Source: Roseateles violae (GTDB lineage: Bacteria; Pseudomonadota; Gammaproteobacteria; Burkholderiales; Burkholderiaceae_C). Taken from it: DNA of 64,000 nucleotides. The position numbers and the translations under genes are program-made. Positions within the stretch are counted from its first letter, which is position 1, and every line of letters begins with the position of its first letter. The notes beneath the pieces were generated by a model. It searched no databases. It was not told the DNA's origin and saw only the letters and a program-made list of their open reading frames with translations. Below are positions 44,969-54,429 of the stretch, piece by piece. The stretch is from positions 372,001 to 436,000 of the forward strand of contig NZ_JAUHHC010000005.1 in the NCBI RefSeq assembly GCF_030410485.1, written 5' to 3'.

Positions 44969-45207
44969 TGGAGCTGCCTGCTGGAACGCTGGGAGCGGAC
45001 ATTCTAGGAAGGCCGCGCTGCCAATCCTGTCAGCAGAGGCCTCTTCCGGCCGCTGGCGCCTCGTTTTTTTGCCTCGCCGGCTTTGGCGCCGCTGTCAAGA
45101 GCCCGCCCGGCCGCGATCCGCCGGCCCGGAGCGTGCGCATTGCGCGCCGCCGAGGGCTGCGGCAACAATGGCACGGCGCCGTCGGATCCGGGTGGCGCGC
45201 CGACAGG

Positions 45208-45213
45208 GACAAT
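45208..45213 (+). promoter_or_regulatory. Candidate -10 box of the response regulator gene
   Basis: GACAAT ends 7 nt before the ATG at 45221; an AAGGA overlaps the gap. Confidence 0.35.
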
Positions 45214-45220
45214 AAGGATC

Positions 45221-45787
45221 ATGGGACAAGAAGGACGTAGCAGCAGTGGCGGTGGAGGACAAGCGGCAATGAACGGTTTCGAGGACACCAAGCCGATGAT
45301 CGAGGTGGGGCTGCCCTGGCGCCTGGCCACCGCCGGCGATGCCGAAGCGCCGCGGCCGGATGCCGCCGGGGCGGAACAAGACCCGGCCGCCGGCCGGCGC
45401 GAGCCGGTGGTGCTGCTGGTCGAGGACAACCACATCAACCAGGTCGTCGCGCTGGAATTCCTGACCCTGATGGGCATCCAGGCCCGCCTGGCCCGCAACG
45501 GGCTGGAGGCGCTGAACGCCTGCCTGGAGCAGGCGCCGGACCTGGTGCTGATGGACATCCAGATGCCCGGCATGGACGGGCTCGAATGCGCGCGCCGCCT
45601 GCGCGAGTTGCAGGGCAGCGGCCGCCTGCCCGGCTTCCCCATCCTGGCCCTGACCGCCCATGCGCTGGAAAGCGATGTGCAGGCCAGCATGCAGGCCGGC
45701 ATGGACGAGCACCTGACCAAGCCGCTGGACTTCGCCTCGCTGCGCGAGCGCCTGGGCCGCTGGCTGCAGATACCGGGGCAGAACTAG
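45221..45787 (+). CDS. Single-domain response regulator
   Basis: This 188-residue protein has a receiver domain from about residue 65: acidic pair VEDN, phospho-acceptor Asp112 in LMDIQMPGMDG, ALTAH threonine and the KPLD lysine. No output domain follows, so it acts through partner proteins, possibly a phosphorelay. The first 60 residues are disordered and Gly/Ala-rich; ATG at 45269 is an alternative start. The TAG stop is part of the target-site duplication of the adjacent MITE-like element. Confidence 0.85.
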   Translation: MGQEGRSSSGGGGQAAMNGFEDTKPMIEVGLPWRLATAGDAEAPRPDAAGAEQDPAAGRREPVVLLVEDNHINQVVALEFLTLMGIQARLARNGLEALNACLEQAPDLVLMDIQMPGMDGLECARRLRELQGSGRLPGFPILALTAHALESDVQASMQAGMDEHLTKPLDFASLRERLGRWLQIPGQN

Positions 45788-46050
45788 GGCCTGTTAACAC
45801 CACGGCAATGGGTCGCGAAGGCCCGCCGAAACGGGTCAATCTAGGCGCATCGCGCCGCCCGCACTCGCGTGCGGGCCAGCGCTGCAACGACGAGTGGCCC
45901 GTTTTGGCAGGCCTTCCCGAAGGGTTGTGACCGAAAAGGCCGCTGGCAGCGTTGCAAATCCTCGCCGGGTGTCCAACCCGGCTGCGGTTTGCGCCTTGCC
46001 AGCGACCGTTTCGGTCACAACGCGGCCTATTGCCGTGGTGTTAACAGGCC
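45788..46050. mobile_element. MITE-like element with CTAG target duplication
   Basis: This non-coding element is flanked by CTAG (45784-45787 and 46051-46054). Including CTAG, its ends form a 34-bp inverted repeat with two mismatches; the outer part reads CTAGGGCCTGTTAACACC. Inside are two large hairpins: 45817-45916 (GAAGGCC / GGCCTTC ends, with a nested GCCCGCAC-TCGC-GTGCGGGC) and 45924-46021 (perfect 13-bp ends GTTGTGACCGAAA / TTTCGGTCACAAC). CTAG fits the YTAR target preference of IS5-family transposases. No transposase is encoded. Confidence 0.8.
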
Positions 46051-46887
46051 CTAGCCGGCCAGGAAGCGCTCGACCAGGGAGAACTGCTCCGGCACGTTCA
46101 GCGCCGGTGCGTGGCCGCAACGGGGAATATTCACCACCACTGCCCGCGGGCCGCGCGAGCGCATCTGCTCGGCCGTCTCGGCCAGCAGCAGGTCCGAGCT
46201 CTCGCCGCGCAGGCATAGCACCGGCAGGGCGAGGCTGTCCCACTCCTCCCAGAGTTCGTAGTCGTCCGGGTGGTCGATGAACTGGCGCACCATGGCCGGG
46301 TCGTAATGCGGCGTCACCCGGCCGTCGGGCAGGCGCCGCGTCGAGGTTTCGGTCAGCCGGCGCCACTGCGCATCGCTGAGCCAGCCATAGGGCTTGTAGA
46401 TGCTGCGGAAGTACTGCTCCAGCTCGGACACGGTGGCGAAGGCGGCCGGATTGCCGGCATAGCTGCGGATGCGGTCCGTCGCCGCCTGCGCGATCTGCGG
46501 GCCGATATCGTTCAGCACCAGGCGGCGGATGCGGCCGCGCAAGGCGCCGGCCGCGGCTTTGATGCCGATCGCGCCGCCCATCGAGGTGCCGACCCAGTGG
46601 AATTCGCTCAGGCCCAGCTGGTCGACCAGCGAAAGCGCCAGCTTCGCATAGAAGTCCAGGCAGTACTCACTCCCCGGCTCCGGGCTCCACTGCGACAGGC
46701 CGCGGCCTATCGTGTCGGGGCAGATGACGCGATAGCGGGTCGACAGATGCTCGGCCAGATCGTCCATATCGCGCCCGGTGCGCGCCAGGCCGTGCCAGGC
46801 AATGACGACCTCGCTATGCCCGGCGCCCCACTCCATATAGTGGATATCGCGGCCCTCGCACTGCAGGTAGTTGGATGTGCACTTCAT
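46051..46887 (-). CDS. Alpha/beta hydrolase, last gene of the liv-type operon
   Basis: This 278-residue cytoplasmic hydrolase has the nucleophile elbow GTSMGG, the oxyanion region AWHGLARTG and a C-terminal catalytic His in RCGHAPAL. The Ser nucleophile points to an esterase, thioesterase or amidase. Its ATG overlaps the stop of the livM-type gene by 4 bases (ATGA), so it is translated with the transporter, which suggests that it hydrolyses the imported compound. The TAG stop lies in the CTAG duplication of the MITE-like element. Confidence 0.87.
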   Translation of the reverse strand: MKCTSNYLQCEGRDIHYMEWGAGHSEVVIAWHGLARTGRDMDDLAEHLSTRYRVICPDTIGRGLSQWSPEPGSEYCLDFYAKLALSLVDQLGLSEFHWVGTSMGGAIGIKAAAGALRGRIRRLVLNDIGPQIAQAATDRIRSYAGNPAAFATVSELEQYFRSIYKPYGWLSDAQWRRLTETSTRRLPDGRVTPHYDPAMVRQFIDHPDDYELWEEWDSLALPVLCLRGESSDLLLAETAEQMRSRGPRAVVVNIPRCGHAPALNVPEQFSLVERFLAG

Positions 46888-47945
46888 TTCCCGCCTCCAC
46901 GCAGTCGCCCGACGATGCCGCTGGGGAAGTGATAGACCGCCAGCACGAAGAGCAGGCCCAGCCACAGCAGCCAGCGCTCCGGCGCGATCAGCTGCGAGAG
47001 CAGCGGCAGGCCCTCGACGGCCGAGGCACCGAGCTGCATCAGGTTCTGCAGATAGCTCTGCGCCAGCACGAACAGCACCGAGCCGATCACCGCGCCATAG
47101 ATCGTGCCCATGCCGCCGATGACGACGATCAGGAGGATGTCCAGCATGATCTCGAAGGACAGCGAGGTGTCCGGCCCGTTGTAGCGCAGCCAGAGCGCCA
47201 GCAGGGCGCCGGCGCAGGTGGCGAACAGCGCGGCCAGCACATTCGACAGGCTGCGGTAGACGACGCTGCGGTAGCCGATCGCCTCGGCGCGGAAGTCGTT
47301 CTCGCGGATCGCCTGCAAGACGCGGCCGAAGGGCGAGTTGACGATGCGCAGCATCAGCAGGACCAGGGCGACGGTGGCGACGAAGAGCAGGTAGTAGGCG
47401 GCGAAGCGGCCGTCGATGCTGGCGCCGAGCAAGGGCTCTTCCAGATATTCGGTCGCCGCTTGCAGCGCCTCGGGCACCTTGAAGTTCAGCCCGTCCTCGC
47501 CGCCGGTGAGGTCCGACAGCTGCGAGGCCAGCGTCAGGAAGGCCGAGGCCACGGCCAACGTGATCATCGCGAAGAAGATCGCCTTGACGCGCAGCGAGAA
47601 CAGGCCGATCAGCAGCGACAGCGCCAGCGACACCGCCAGCGCCGCCGCGAGGCCGGTAGCGACGGCCACCCAGCCCTCGCCCATGCGCGTGCTGGCGATG
47701 GCGATGCCGTAGGCGCCGATGCCGAAGAACATCGTGTGGGCGAAGCTGACGATGCCGGTATAGCCCAAGAGCAGGTCGTAGCTGGCGACCAGCACGATGA
47801 AGACCAGGATCTTGGCCGCGACGTTCAGTGCCTTGGTGCCGGGAAAGATGAAGGGCGTCAGCGCCAGGCCGGCGACGCAGACGATCAGCAGCAGCGCCAG
47901 CAGACGGCTGCGCGGCAGGTCGTGGGACAGCAGGTTTTTCAACAT
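46884..47945 (-). CDS. Branched-chain amino acid-type ABC transporter permease (LivM-like)
   Basis: This 353-residue inner-membrane permease has about ten hydrophobic segments. The family pattern is clear: ASYDLLLGYTGIVSFAHTMFFGIGAYG early, GLFSLRVKAIFFAMITLA, and the cytoplasmic coupling loop SPFGRVLQAIRENDFRAEAIGY. It pairs with the LivH-like permease. ATG at 47945 lies 5 bp after the livH stop; GTG at 47954 overlapping that stop is an alternative. Confidence 0.93.
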   Translation of the reverse strand: MLKNLLSHDLPRSRLLALLLIVCVAGLALTPFIFPGTKALNVAAKILVFIVLVASYDLLLGYTGIVSFAHTMFFGIGAYGIAIASTRMGEGWVAVATGLAAALAVSLALSLLIGLFSLRVKAIFFAMITLAVASAFLTLASQLSDLTGGEDGLNFKVPEALQAATEYLEEPLLGASIDGRFAAYYLLFVATVALVLLMLRIVNSPFGRVLQAIRENDFRAEAIGYRSVVYRSLSNVLAALFATCAGALLALWLRYNGPDTSLSFEIMLDILLIVVIGGMGTIYGAVIGSVLFVLAQSYLQNLMQLGASAVEGLPLLSQLIAPERWLLWLGLLFVLAVYHFPSGIVGRLRGGGK

Positions 47946-47950
47946 GATCG

Positions 47951-48946
47951 TCACGCCGACTTCACCGGGTACAGGCCCTGTGGGCGCCACAAGAGCACGG
48001 CAACCATCAGGCCGATGTTCGAGAACAGCGCCACCTTGGGCGCGAGAAAGCCGGTGTAGTTGGCCATCAGGCCCACCAACAAGGCGCCGACGAAGCAGCC
48101 CAGCGTCGAGCCCAGGCCGCCGATGATGATGACGATGAAGATCAGCGTGTTGACCTGGGCACCGATCTGCGGCGTCACGCCCTGCTGGTAGAGGCCCCAC
48201 ATCACGCCGCCCAGGCCGGCCAGCGCCGAACCGCCGGCGAAGACGCCGACGAAGAGCCGGCGGATCCGGTAGCCCAGGCTCTCGACCATCTCGCGATCCT
48301 GCACGCCGGCGCGGATCAAGAGGCCCAGCTTGGTGCGGTTCAAGAGCCATAGCAGCAGCACGAAAACCGCCAGGCCGGCCAGCACGGCCAGCAGGCGGAA
48401 CTTCTCCACCGCGACCTCGCCGCCGAGAACCAGCGCGCCGCGCAGGCCCTCGGGCAGCGGCAGGGCGATCAGCTGCGCGCCCCAGATCACCTTGATCAGC
48501 TCCTCGCCGATGATCATGCCGCCCATGGTGATCAGGATCTGCTTCAGGTGCATGCCATAGACCGGCCGCACCAGCACCCGCTCGAACAAGAGGCCCACCG
48601 CGCCGGCGACCGCCATGCCGACCGCGCAGGCGGCGGCCACGGCGAGCAGATTGCTGGCCAGCGAGGGGCTGGCGGTGAATCCGCCCATCGCGCCGAGCAC
48701 CGTCGTCGCGATGAAGGCGCCCAGCGCGATGAAGACGCCATGGCCGAAGTTCAAGACGTCCATCAGGCCGAAGACCAGGGTCAGGCCCGAGGCGATGATG
48801 AAGATGATCAGGCCCATGGCCAGGCCAGCCAGGGTCAGGGTGGCCCAGCTGCTGGCGCTGCCGATGGCGGGCAGTGCGGCCAGCGCCAGCGCGGCCAGCA
48901 AGAGCAGCGGCACGAGGTCGAACTTGTTCTTGGCCATCGTCGTCAT
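47951..48946 (-). CDS. Branched-chain amino acid-type ABC transporter permease (LivH-like)
   Basis: This 331-residue inner-membrane permease carries the LivH signature: GLTLVFGLMDVLNFGHGVFIALGAF, and the coupling region RAGVQDREMVESLGYRIRRL. About eight hydrophobic segments are present. Its ATG overlaps the livF stop by 4 bases. A second in-frame ATG nine bases further in is possible. Confidence 0.94.
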   Translation of the reverse strand: MTTMAKNKFDLVPLLLLAALALAALPAIGSASSWATLTLAGLAMGLIIFIIASGLTLVFGLMDVLNFGHGVFIALGAFIATTVLGAMGGFTASPSLASNLLAVAAACAVGMAVAGAVGLLFERVLVRPVYGMHLKQILITMGGMIIGEELIKVIWGAQLIALPLPEGLRGALVLGGEVAVEKFRLLAVLAGLAVFVLLLWLLNRTKLGLLIRAGVQDREMVESLGYRIRRLFVGVFAGGSALAGLGGVMWGLYQQGVTPQIGAQVNTLIFIVIIIGGLGSTLGCFVGALLVGLMANYTGFLAPKVALFSNIGLMVAVLLWRPQGLYPVKSA

Positions 48947-49680
48947 TGGTGCGCCCCCAGCGAGAGGCCCAAGAGGCGCTGCTGCAGCGCCTCGTCCTCG
49001 GCCAGCTCGGCCATCGCGCCGCGGTGCACGACGCGGCCATCGTCCATCACCGCGACGCTGTCGCCCAGCGCCTTGGCGACCATGAAGTTCTGCTCGACCA
49101 GCAGCACCGTTGTCTGCGTGCGCTTGAGCTCGCGCAGCGCGTCGATCATGTTGCGGATGATGGCCGGCGCCAGGCCCTTGCTGGGCTCGTCGATCAAGAG
49201 CAGGCGGCGCGGCTCGATCATCGCGCGGGCGATCGCCAGCATCTGCTTCTGGCCGCCGCTGAGCTTGCCGGCCGGATGCAGCCAGAAGCTCTTCAGGGCC
49301 GGGAACAGGTGGAACAGCCATTCGAGCCGCTCGGTATCCAGCTCGGCCAGCCGGCGCGCGCGCCGCGCGGCCAGCAGCAGGTTCTCGGCCACCGTCAGGT
49401 CGGCGAAGATGCCCATGTTCTCGGGCACGTAGGCGATCTCGCGCTGCGCGATCTCGGGCGTCGCCGCCGCCGTGATCGCCTGGCCGTCGAACAAGACCTG
49501 GCCCCGACTGGCCTGCCACAGCCCCATGATGGTGCGCAAGGTCGTCGTCTTGCCGGCGCCGTTGCGGCCCAGCAGCATCGTCAATTGCCCGGCCGGCACC
49601 TCGAGGTCGACGCCGTGCAGGATGTGATAGGCGCCGATATGGGTGTGGACGCCGCGCAGGCTCAGCAGGCTCTCGCTCAT
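48943..49680 (-). CDS. ABC transporter ATP-binding protein (LivF-like)
   Basis: This 245-residue cytoplasmic ATPase has the Walker A motif GRNGAGKTT, signature LSGGQKQ, Walker B LLLIDEPSKGL and the H-loop region usual for LivF (VLLVEQN in place of His). It energises the liv-type transporter together with LivG. Its start and stop both overlap neighbours by 4 bases, so translation is coupled through livG-livF-livH. Confidence 0.95.
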   Translation of the reverse strand: MSESLLSLRGVHTHIGAYHILHGVDLEVPAGQLTMLLGRNGAGKTTTLRTIMGLWQASRGQVLFDGQAITAAATPEIAQREIAYVPENMGIFADLTVAENLLLAARRARRLAELDTERLEWLFHLFPALKSFWLHPAGKLSGGQKQMLAIARAMIEPRRLLLIDEPSKGLAPAIIRNMIDALRELKRTQTTVLLVEQNFMVAKALGDSVAVMDDGRVVHRGAMAELAEDEALQQRLLGLSLGAHQ

Positions 49681-50435
49681 GCCGCGGCCTCCTCGCTGGC
49701 GACGCCCAGATAGGCGTTCTGCACGATCGGCGAGGCGATCACCGCGGCCGGTTCGCCGTCGGCCACCAGCTGGCCCTGGTGCAGCACGATGATGCGGTCG
49801 GCCAGCTCGCGCACCACGTCCATCTTGTGCTCGACCAAGAGGATGGTGTGCTGGCGCTGGCTTTTGAGCTCGCGGATCAGGTCGAGGATCACCGGCACCT
49901 CGTCCACGCTCATGCCGGCCGTCGGCTCGTCGAACATATAGACCTTGGGATCCAGCGCGATCAGCATCGCGACCTCAAGCTTGCGCTGGTCACCATGCGG
50001 CAGGCTGGCCGCCGCCGCGTCGGCGCGCGCGGACAGCCGCACCCGCTCGACGATGGCACTCGCCTCGTCCAGCAGCTCGCGGTGATTGAGCCAGACCGAC
50101 AGCATGCGCAGGCCCACGCCGCGCCGCGCCTGCACGGCCAGGCGCACGTTCTCCAGCACCGACAGGTTCGGGAACAGCTGGGTCAGCTGGAAGGCCCGGC
50201 CCAGCCCGCGCCGCGTGCGCAGCGGCGCCGGCAGCCGGCTCAGGTCCTCGCCGTCCAGCAAGACCTGGCCTTCGGTCGCTCGCAGCTGGCCCGAGATCAG
50301 ATTGAAATAAGTCGTCTTGCCGGCCCCATTGGGCCCGACGATGGCCGTCAGACTGCCCGGCTGGAAGGCGCAGGACACATGGTCGACGGCCACATGGCCG
50401 CCGAAGCGGATCGTCAAATCACGAGTTTCAAGCAC
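49677..50435 (-). CDS. ABC transporter ATP-binding protein (LivG-like)
   Basis: This 252-residue ATPase has the Walker A motif GPNGAGKTT, a LPHGDQRKLEVAMLIA signature (LSGG variant typical of LivG), Walker B MFDEPTAGM and H-loop LVEHKMD. The conserved C-terminal VADGEPAAVIASPIVQNAYLG matches LivG. It starts with GTG. It is separated from the binding-protein gene by 158 bp that contain repeat copy B, unlike the tight overlaps downstream. Confidence 0.95.
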   Translation of the reverse strand: MLETRDLTIRFGGHVAVDHVSCAFQPGSLTAIVGPNGAGKTTYFNLISGQLRATEGQVLLDGEDLSRLPAPLRTRRGLGRAFQLTQLFPNLSVLENVRLAVQARRGVGLRMLSVWLNHRELLDEASAIVERVRLSARADAAAASLPHGDQRKLEVAMLIALDPKVYMFDEPTAGMSVDEVPVILDLIRELKSQRQHTILLVEHKMDVVRELADRIIVLHQGQLVADGEPAAVIASPIVQNAYLGVASEEAAA

Positions 50436-50470
50436 AGCGAAAAAGCTTCTTCAAAGTCTTCGAGCCCGAG

Positions 50471-50584
50471 GCGTAGCGAGCGGCTGTCTGGCTAGGCGCG
50501 GGGGGACCCGCGGACCGGAACGTACTTCCTGTACGTGAGGATCCGCGGGAGGACCCGCAACGACGCCAGGCGGCCGCGCAGTAG
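50471..50584 (-). repeat. Structured dispersed repeat, copy B (binding protein-livG gap)
   Basis: This 114-bp copy lies in the same polarity to transcription as copy A. On the minus strand it begins 9 nt after the stop of the binding-protein gene and ends 35 nt before livG. The core hairpin is ACGTAC-AGGAA-GTACGT (50520-50536), extended by an outer stem CCCGCGGA (50507-50514) pairing with TCCGCGGG (50542-50549). Confidence 0.85.
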
Positions 50585-50593
50585 CCGAGCGAA

Positions 50594-51790
50594 CTAGCGC
50601 TTGTTACGGATGGGGACCTGCATTTCCTCCGGCTTGATTTCCCGGATCAATTCAGGAACGCCCCAGGCGAATGCCGGATCGACCTTGATGCGGAAGTGAT
50701 ACATCGACTGCATCGCCTGATGATCCTCGGGCCGGAAGGTCATCTTCCCCTTTGGCGTCTCGAAGCTCATGCCTTCCATGGTCTTGATCAGCTTGTTCGT
50801 GTTCGTGTCGCCGCCGGTCTTCTTCAGCGCCTCGACGACCGCGATCGCCGCGCTCATGCCGCCGGCGGTGAAGAAGTCCGGCGGGGTCTTGAACTGCTTG
50901 TAGTGGTTGGCCACCAGCCACTCATTGGCCGGGTTCTTGGGCATGCCGAAGTAGTAATAGCTGGCGCCTTCCATGCCGGGGAAGTTCTTGTAGGCGACCA
51001 TGGCCGGCATGATGTTGCCGCCGGTGGCGATCTCGATGCCGTAGCGCTTCAGGTCCAGGTCCGCGATCTTGAACGGGTTGCCGGCGCCGGCCCAGATGAT
51101 GAAGATCAGCTTGCGGCCCGGCTGGTCCTTCAGCTTGTCGATCAGGCGCTGGGCGCCGGCGGTGAAGTCGGTCGTCGTTGTCGGCAGATATTCCTCGTGG
51201 ACGATCTTGGCCTTCTTGATCGCGTCCTTGAAGGCCTTCACGCCGTCGCGGCCGAAGGCGTAGTCCTGCGCCAGCGTCGCGATCACCGTGCCCGGCTTGT
51301 CCAGCGCGACCGCATTCGAGATCGCATCTTGAGAAGAGTTGCGGCCGGTGCGGAAGATGTACTTGTTCCACTTGTCGCCGGTGATCGAATCGGCGACGGC
51401 CGGCTCGACCAAGAGGATCTTCTTGTATTCCTCGGCCACCGGCAGCAGGGCCAGGGCGACGCCGGACGAGGACGGGCCGACGGCCAGATCGGCCTTGTCG
51501 TCGCCATAGGCGGCGGCCAAGAGGCTCTTGCCCACATCGGGCTTGCCCTGGTCGTCCTTCTCGATCACGACCAGCTTCTTGCCGGCCACCGTCATCGTGC
51601 CGCCGGTCGCATAGTCCAGGCCCATCATGAAGCCGGTCTGCGTCTGCTTGCCATAGGCCTCAAGCGGGCCGGTCTTGCTGTAGACATGGGCAATGCGGAC
51701 CTCGCCGCCGGCCGCCAGCGCCGGGCCGGCCAGCAGCATCAGGCTGGCCAGGCCCAGCAGCCTCCGCTTCTTGATCGTCATCATCGTCAT
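50594..51790 (-). CDS. ABC transporter substrate-binding protein (LivK/AmiC-like)
   Basis: This 398-residue periplasmic binding protein has a signal peptide (residues about 1-27, ending GPALAAG). The start of the mature part, VRIAHVYSKTGPLEAYGKQTQTGF, and the DDQGKPD and VGPSSSG loops match type I branched-chain amino acid or amide binding proteins. The ligand cannot be deduced. AAGGAGA lies 6-7 nt before the ATG. It heads an operon with livG, livF, livH, livM and a hydrolase, and is preceded by a candidate sigma-54 promoter. Confidence 0.92.
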   Translation of the reverse strand: MTMMTIKKRRLLGLASLMLLAGPALAAGGEVRIAHVYSKTGPLEAYGKQTQTGFMMGLDYATGGTMTVAGKKLVVIEKDDQGKPDVGKSLLAAAYGDDKADLAVGPSSSGVALALLPVAEEYKKILLVEPAVADSITGDKWNKYIFRTGRNSSQDAISNAVALDKPGTVIATLAQDYAFGRDGVKAFKDAIKKAKIVHEEYLPTTTTDFTAGAQRLIDKLKDQPGRKLIFIIWAGAGNPFKIADLDLKRYGIEIATGGNIMPAMVAYKNFPGMEGASYYYFGMPKNPANEWLVANHYKQFKTPPDFFTAGGMSAAIAVVEALKKTGGDTNTNKLIKTMEGMSFETPKGKMTFRPEDHQAMQSMYHFRIKVDPAFAWGVPELIREIKPEEMQVPIRNKR

Positions 51791-51854
51791 CGCTTGTCTC
51801 CTTGTTGTCCCCGCGACGCCGATGCAGCGAGCGCGATGGTGATGCGCTTTTTAG

Positions 51855-51870
51855 TGCAAGGCCCATGCCG
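51855..51870 (-). promoter_or_regulatory. Candidate sigma-54 (-24/-12) promoter of the liv-type operon
   Basis: On the minus strand CGGCAT-GGGCC-TTGCA fits the sigma-54 consensus TGGCAC-N5-TTGCA. The invariant GG and GC are present at the right spacing. It lies 65 bp before the binding-protein ATG and downstream of a sigma-54 activator gene. Confidence 0.65.
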
Positions 51871-51951
51871 GGATGCGCAGCCCTGGTGCAAACACCTAGA
51901 AATCGCACCCAAAGCCGGGCATGGCCGCCACGGCCAGGCGCGATGACCGGA

Positions 51952-52002
51952 TTTCAGGCAGCCGGATCGCCGCGCGGACTGTCCGAAATTCAGGCATGCC
52001 TG
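51952..52002. promoter_or_regulatory. Candidate upstream activator sites
   Basis: A perfect 12-bp palindrome CAGGCATGCCTG (51991-52002) shares TTCAGGCA with a partial copy near 51953-51960. They lie about 85-130 bp upstream of the candidate -24 box, the usual distance for sigma-54 activator sites. Confidence 0.45.
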
Positions 52003-52015
52003 GAACTCAGACAGA

Positions 52016-53485
<1,470 letters not shown>

Positions 53486-53636
53486 CACGGGAGCCTGGGC
53501 AAAAGCAAGTGAGCAAACAAGGAAGGGCCGGCGCGCAGGTCCGGCCCGGGCAATGTAGCAGTGCCGCTTCGGCCTCAGCCGCCGGCCGATCACACCCGAC
53601 ATTCGCGTAAACCCTGATGCCACTCGGTCCAGTTGC

Positions 53637-53654
53637 TGTAATTATGAAATCACA
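53637..53654. promoter_or_regulatory. Candidate operator of the malonate operon regulator
   Basis: TGTAATTATGAAATCACA is an imperfect palindrome (TGT.ATT....AAT.ACA). It lies 22 bp before the GntR start, ahead of the ribosome binding site, where binding would block transcription. Confidence 0.45.
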
Positions 53655-53676
53655 GACTTACCGGAGGGTCCTGGCC

Positions 53677-54429
53677 ATGTCCAGCATGCCTGCCACCGTT
53701 CCCGCCGCAGCATCCAGCCGCGGCCTGCGCGAGGCCGGCGCTTCGGCGGCCGAGCCGGCGCACCCGCCGCTGCGCGGCAGCTCCATGCACGACGGCGTCG
53801 CCGCGCGGCTGCGCGCGATGATCTTCGAGCGCGAGCTGGCGCCCGGCGCGTTGATCGACGAGAAGGCGCTGGCCGAGCAATGGCAGATCAGCCGCACCCC
53901 CTTGCGCGAGGCGCTGAAGGTGCTGGTCGCCGAGGGCCTGCTGGAGCTGCTGCCGCGCCAGGGCTGCCGGGTGATCGCGATGCGCGACGAGGACGCCGCC
54001 GATCTGTTCCCGGTGATGGCGATGCTGGAGGGCCGCTGCGCCGCCGAGGCCGCGCGCAAGGCCACGCCGGCGCAGCGCCTGAGCCTGCGGCAGTTGCACG
54101 AGCAGCTGGAGCTGGCCGCCGCGGCCGGTGACATCGATGCCTATTACCGGGTCAACCACCAGTTCCACAGCCTGGTGCAGCAGCTGGCCGCGAACCGTTG
54201 GCTGGAGCGCGTGACCGGCGATCTGCGCAAATTCCTGCGTCTGATGCGCGGCCGGCAGCTGAAGTCGCCGGGTCGGCTGGCGGCCTCGCTGGCCGAGCAC
54301 CGCCGCCTGATCGAGGCGCTGGTGGCCGGCGACGGCGCCGCGGCCGAGCGCGAGATGCAGGCCCATCTGCTGGCCCAGTTGGCCGCCCTGCAAGCGATGC
54401 ACGAAGGAGTACCGCATCATGCTGAGTGA
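53677..54429 (+). CDS. GntR family regulator (FCD subfamily) of malonate utilisation
   Basis: This 250-residue DNA-binding protein has an N-terminal winged helix (GALIDEKALAEQWQISRTP, LREALKVL) and a C-terminal all-helical FCD ligand domain (about 110-240) with His/Asp metal-site residues. Position at the head of the malonate genes suggests a role like MatR/MdcY, sensing malonate or malonyl-CoA. CGGAGG precedes the ATG. It overlaps the malonyl-CoA decarboxylase gene by 11 bp. Confidence 0.88.
   Translation: MSSMPATVPAAASSRGLREAGASAAEPAHPPLRGSSMHDGVAARLRAMIFERELAPGALIDEKALAEQWQISRTPLREALKVLVAEGLLELLPRQGCRVIAMRDEDAADLFPVMAMLEGRCAAEAARKATPAQRLSLRQLHEQLELAAAAGDIDAYYRVNHQFHSLVQQLAANRWLERVTGDLRKFLRLMRGRQLKSPGRLAASLAEHRRLIEALVAGDGAAAEREMQAHLLAQLAALQAMHEGVPHHAE

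Noticed and set aside
44969..45030. LexA (SOS) box before uvrA
   Set aside because: A TAGAAT -10-like box is present, but no CTGT-N8-ACAG type site was found.
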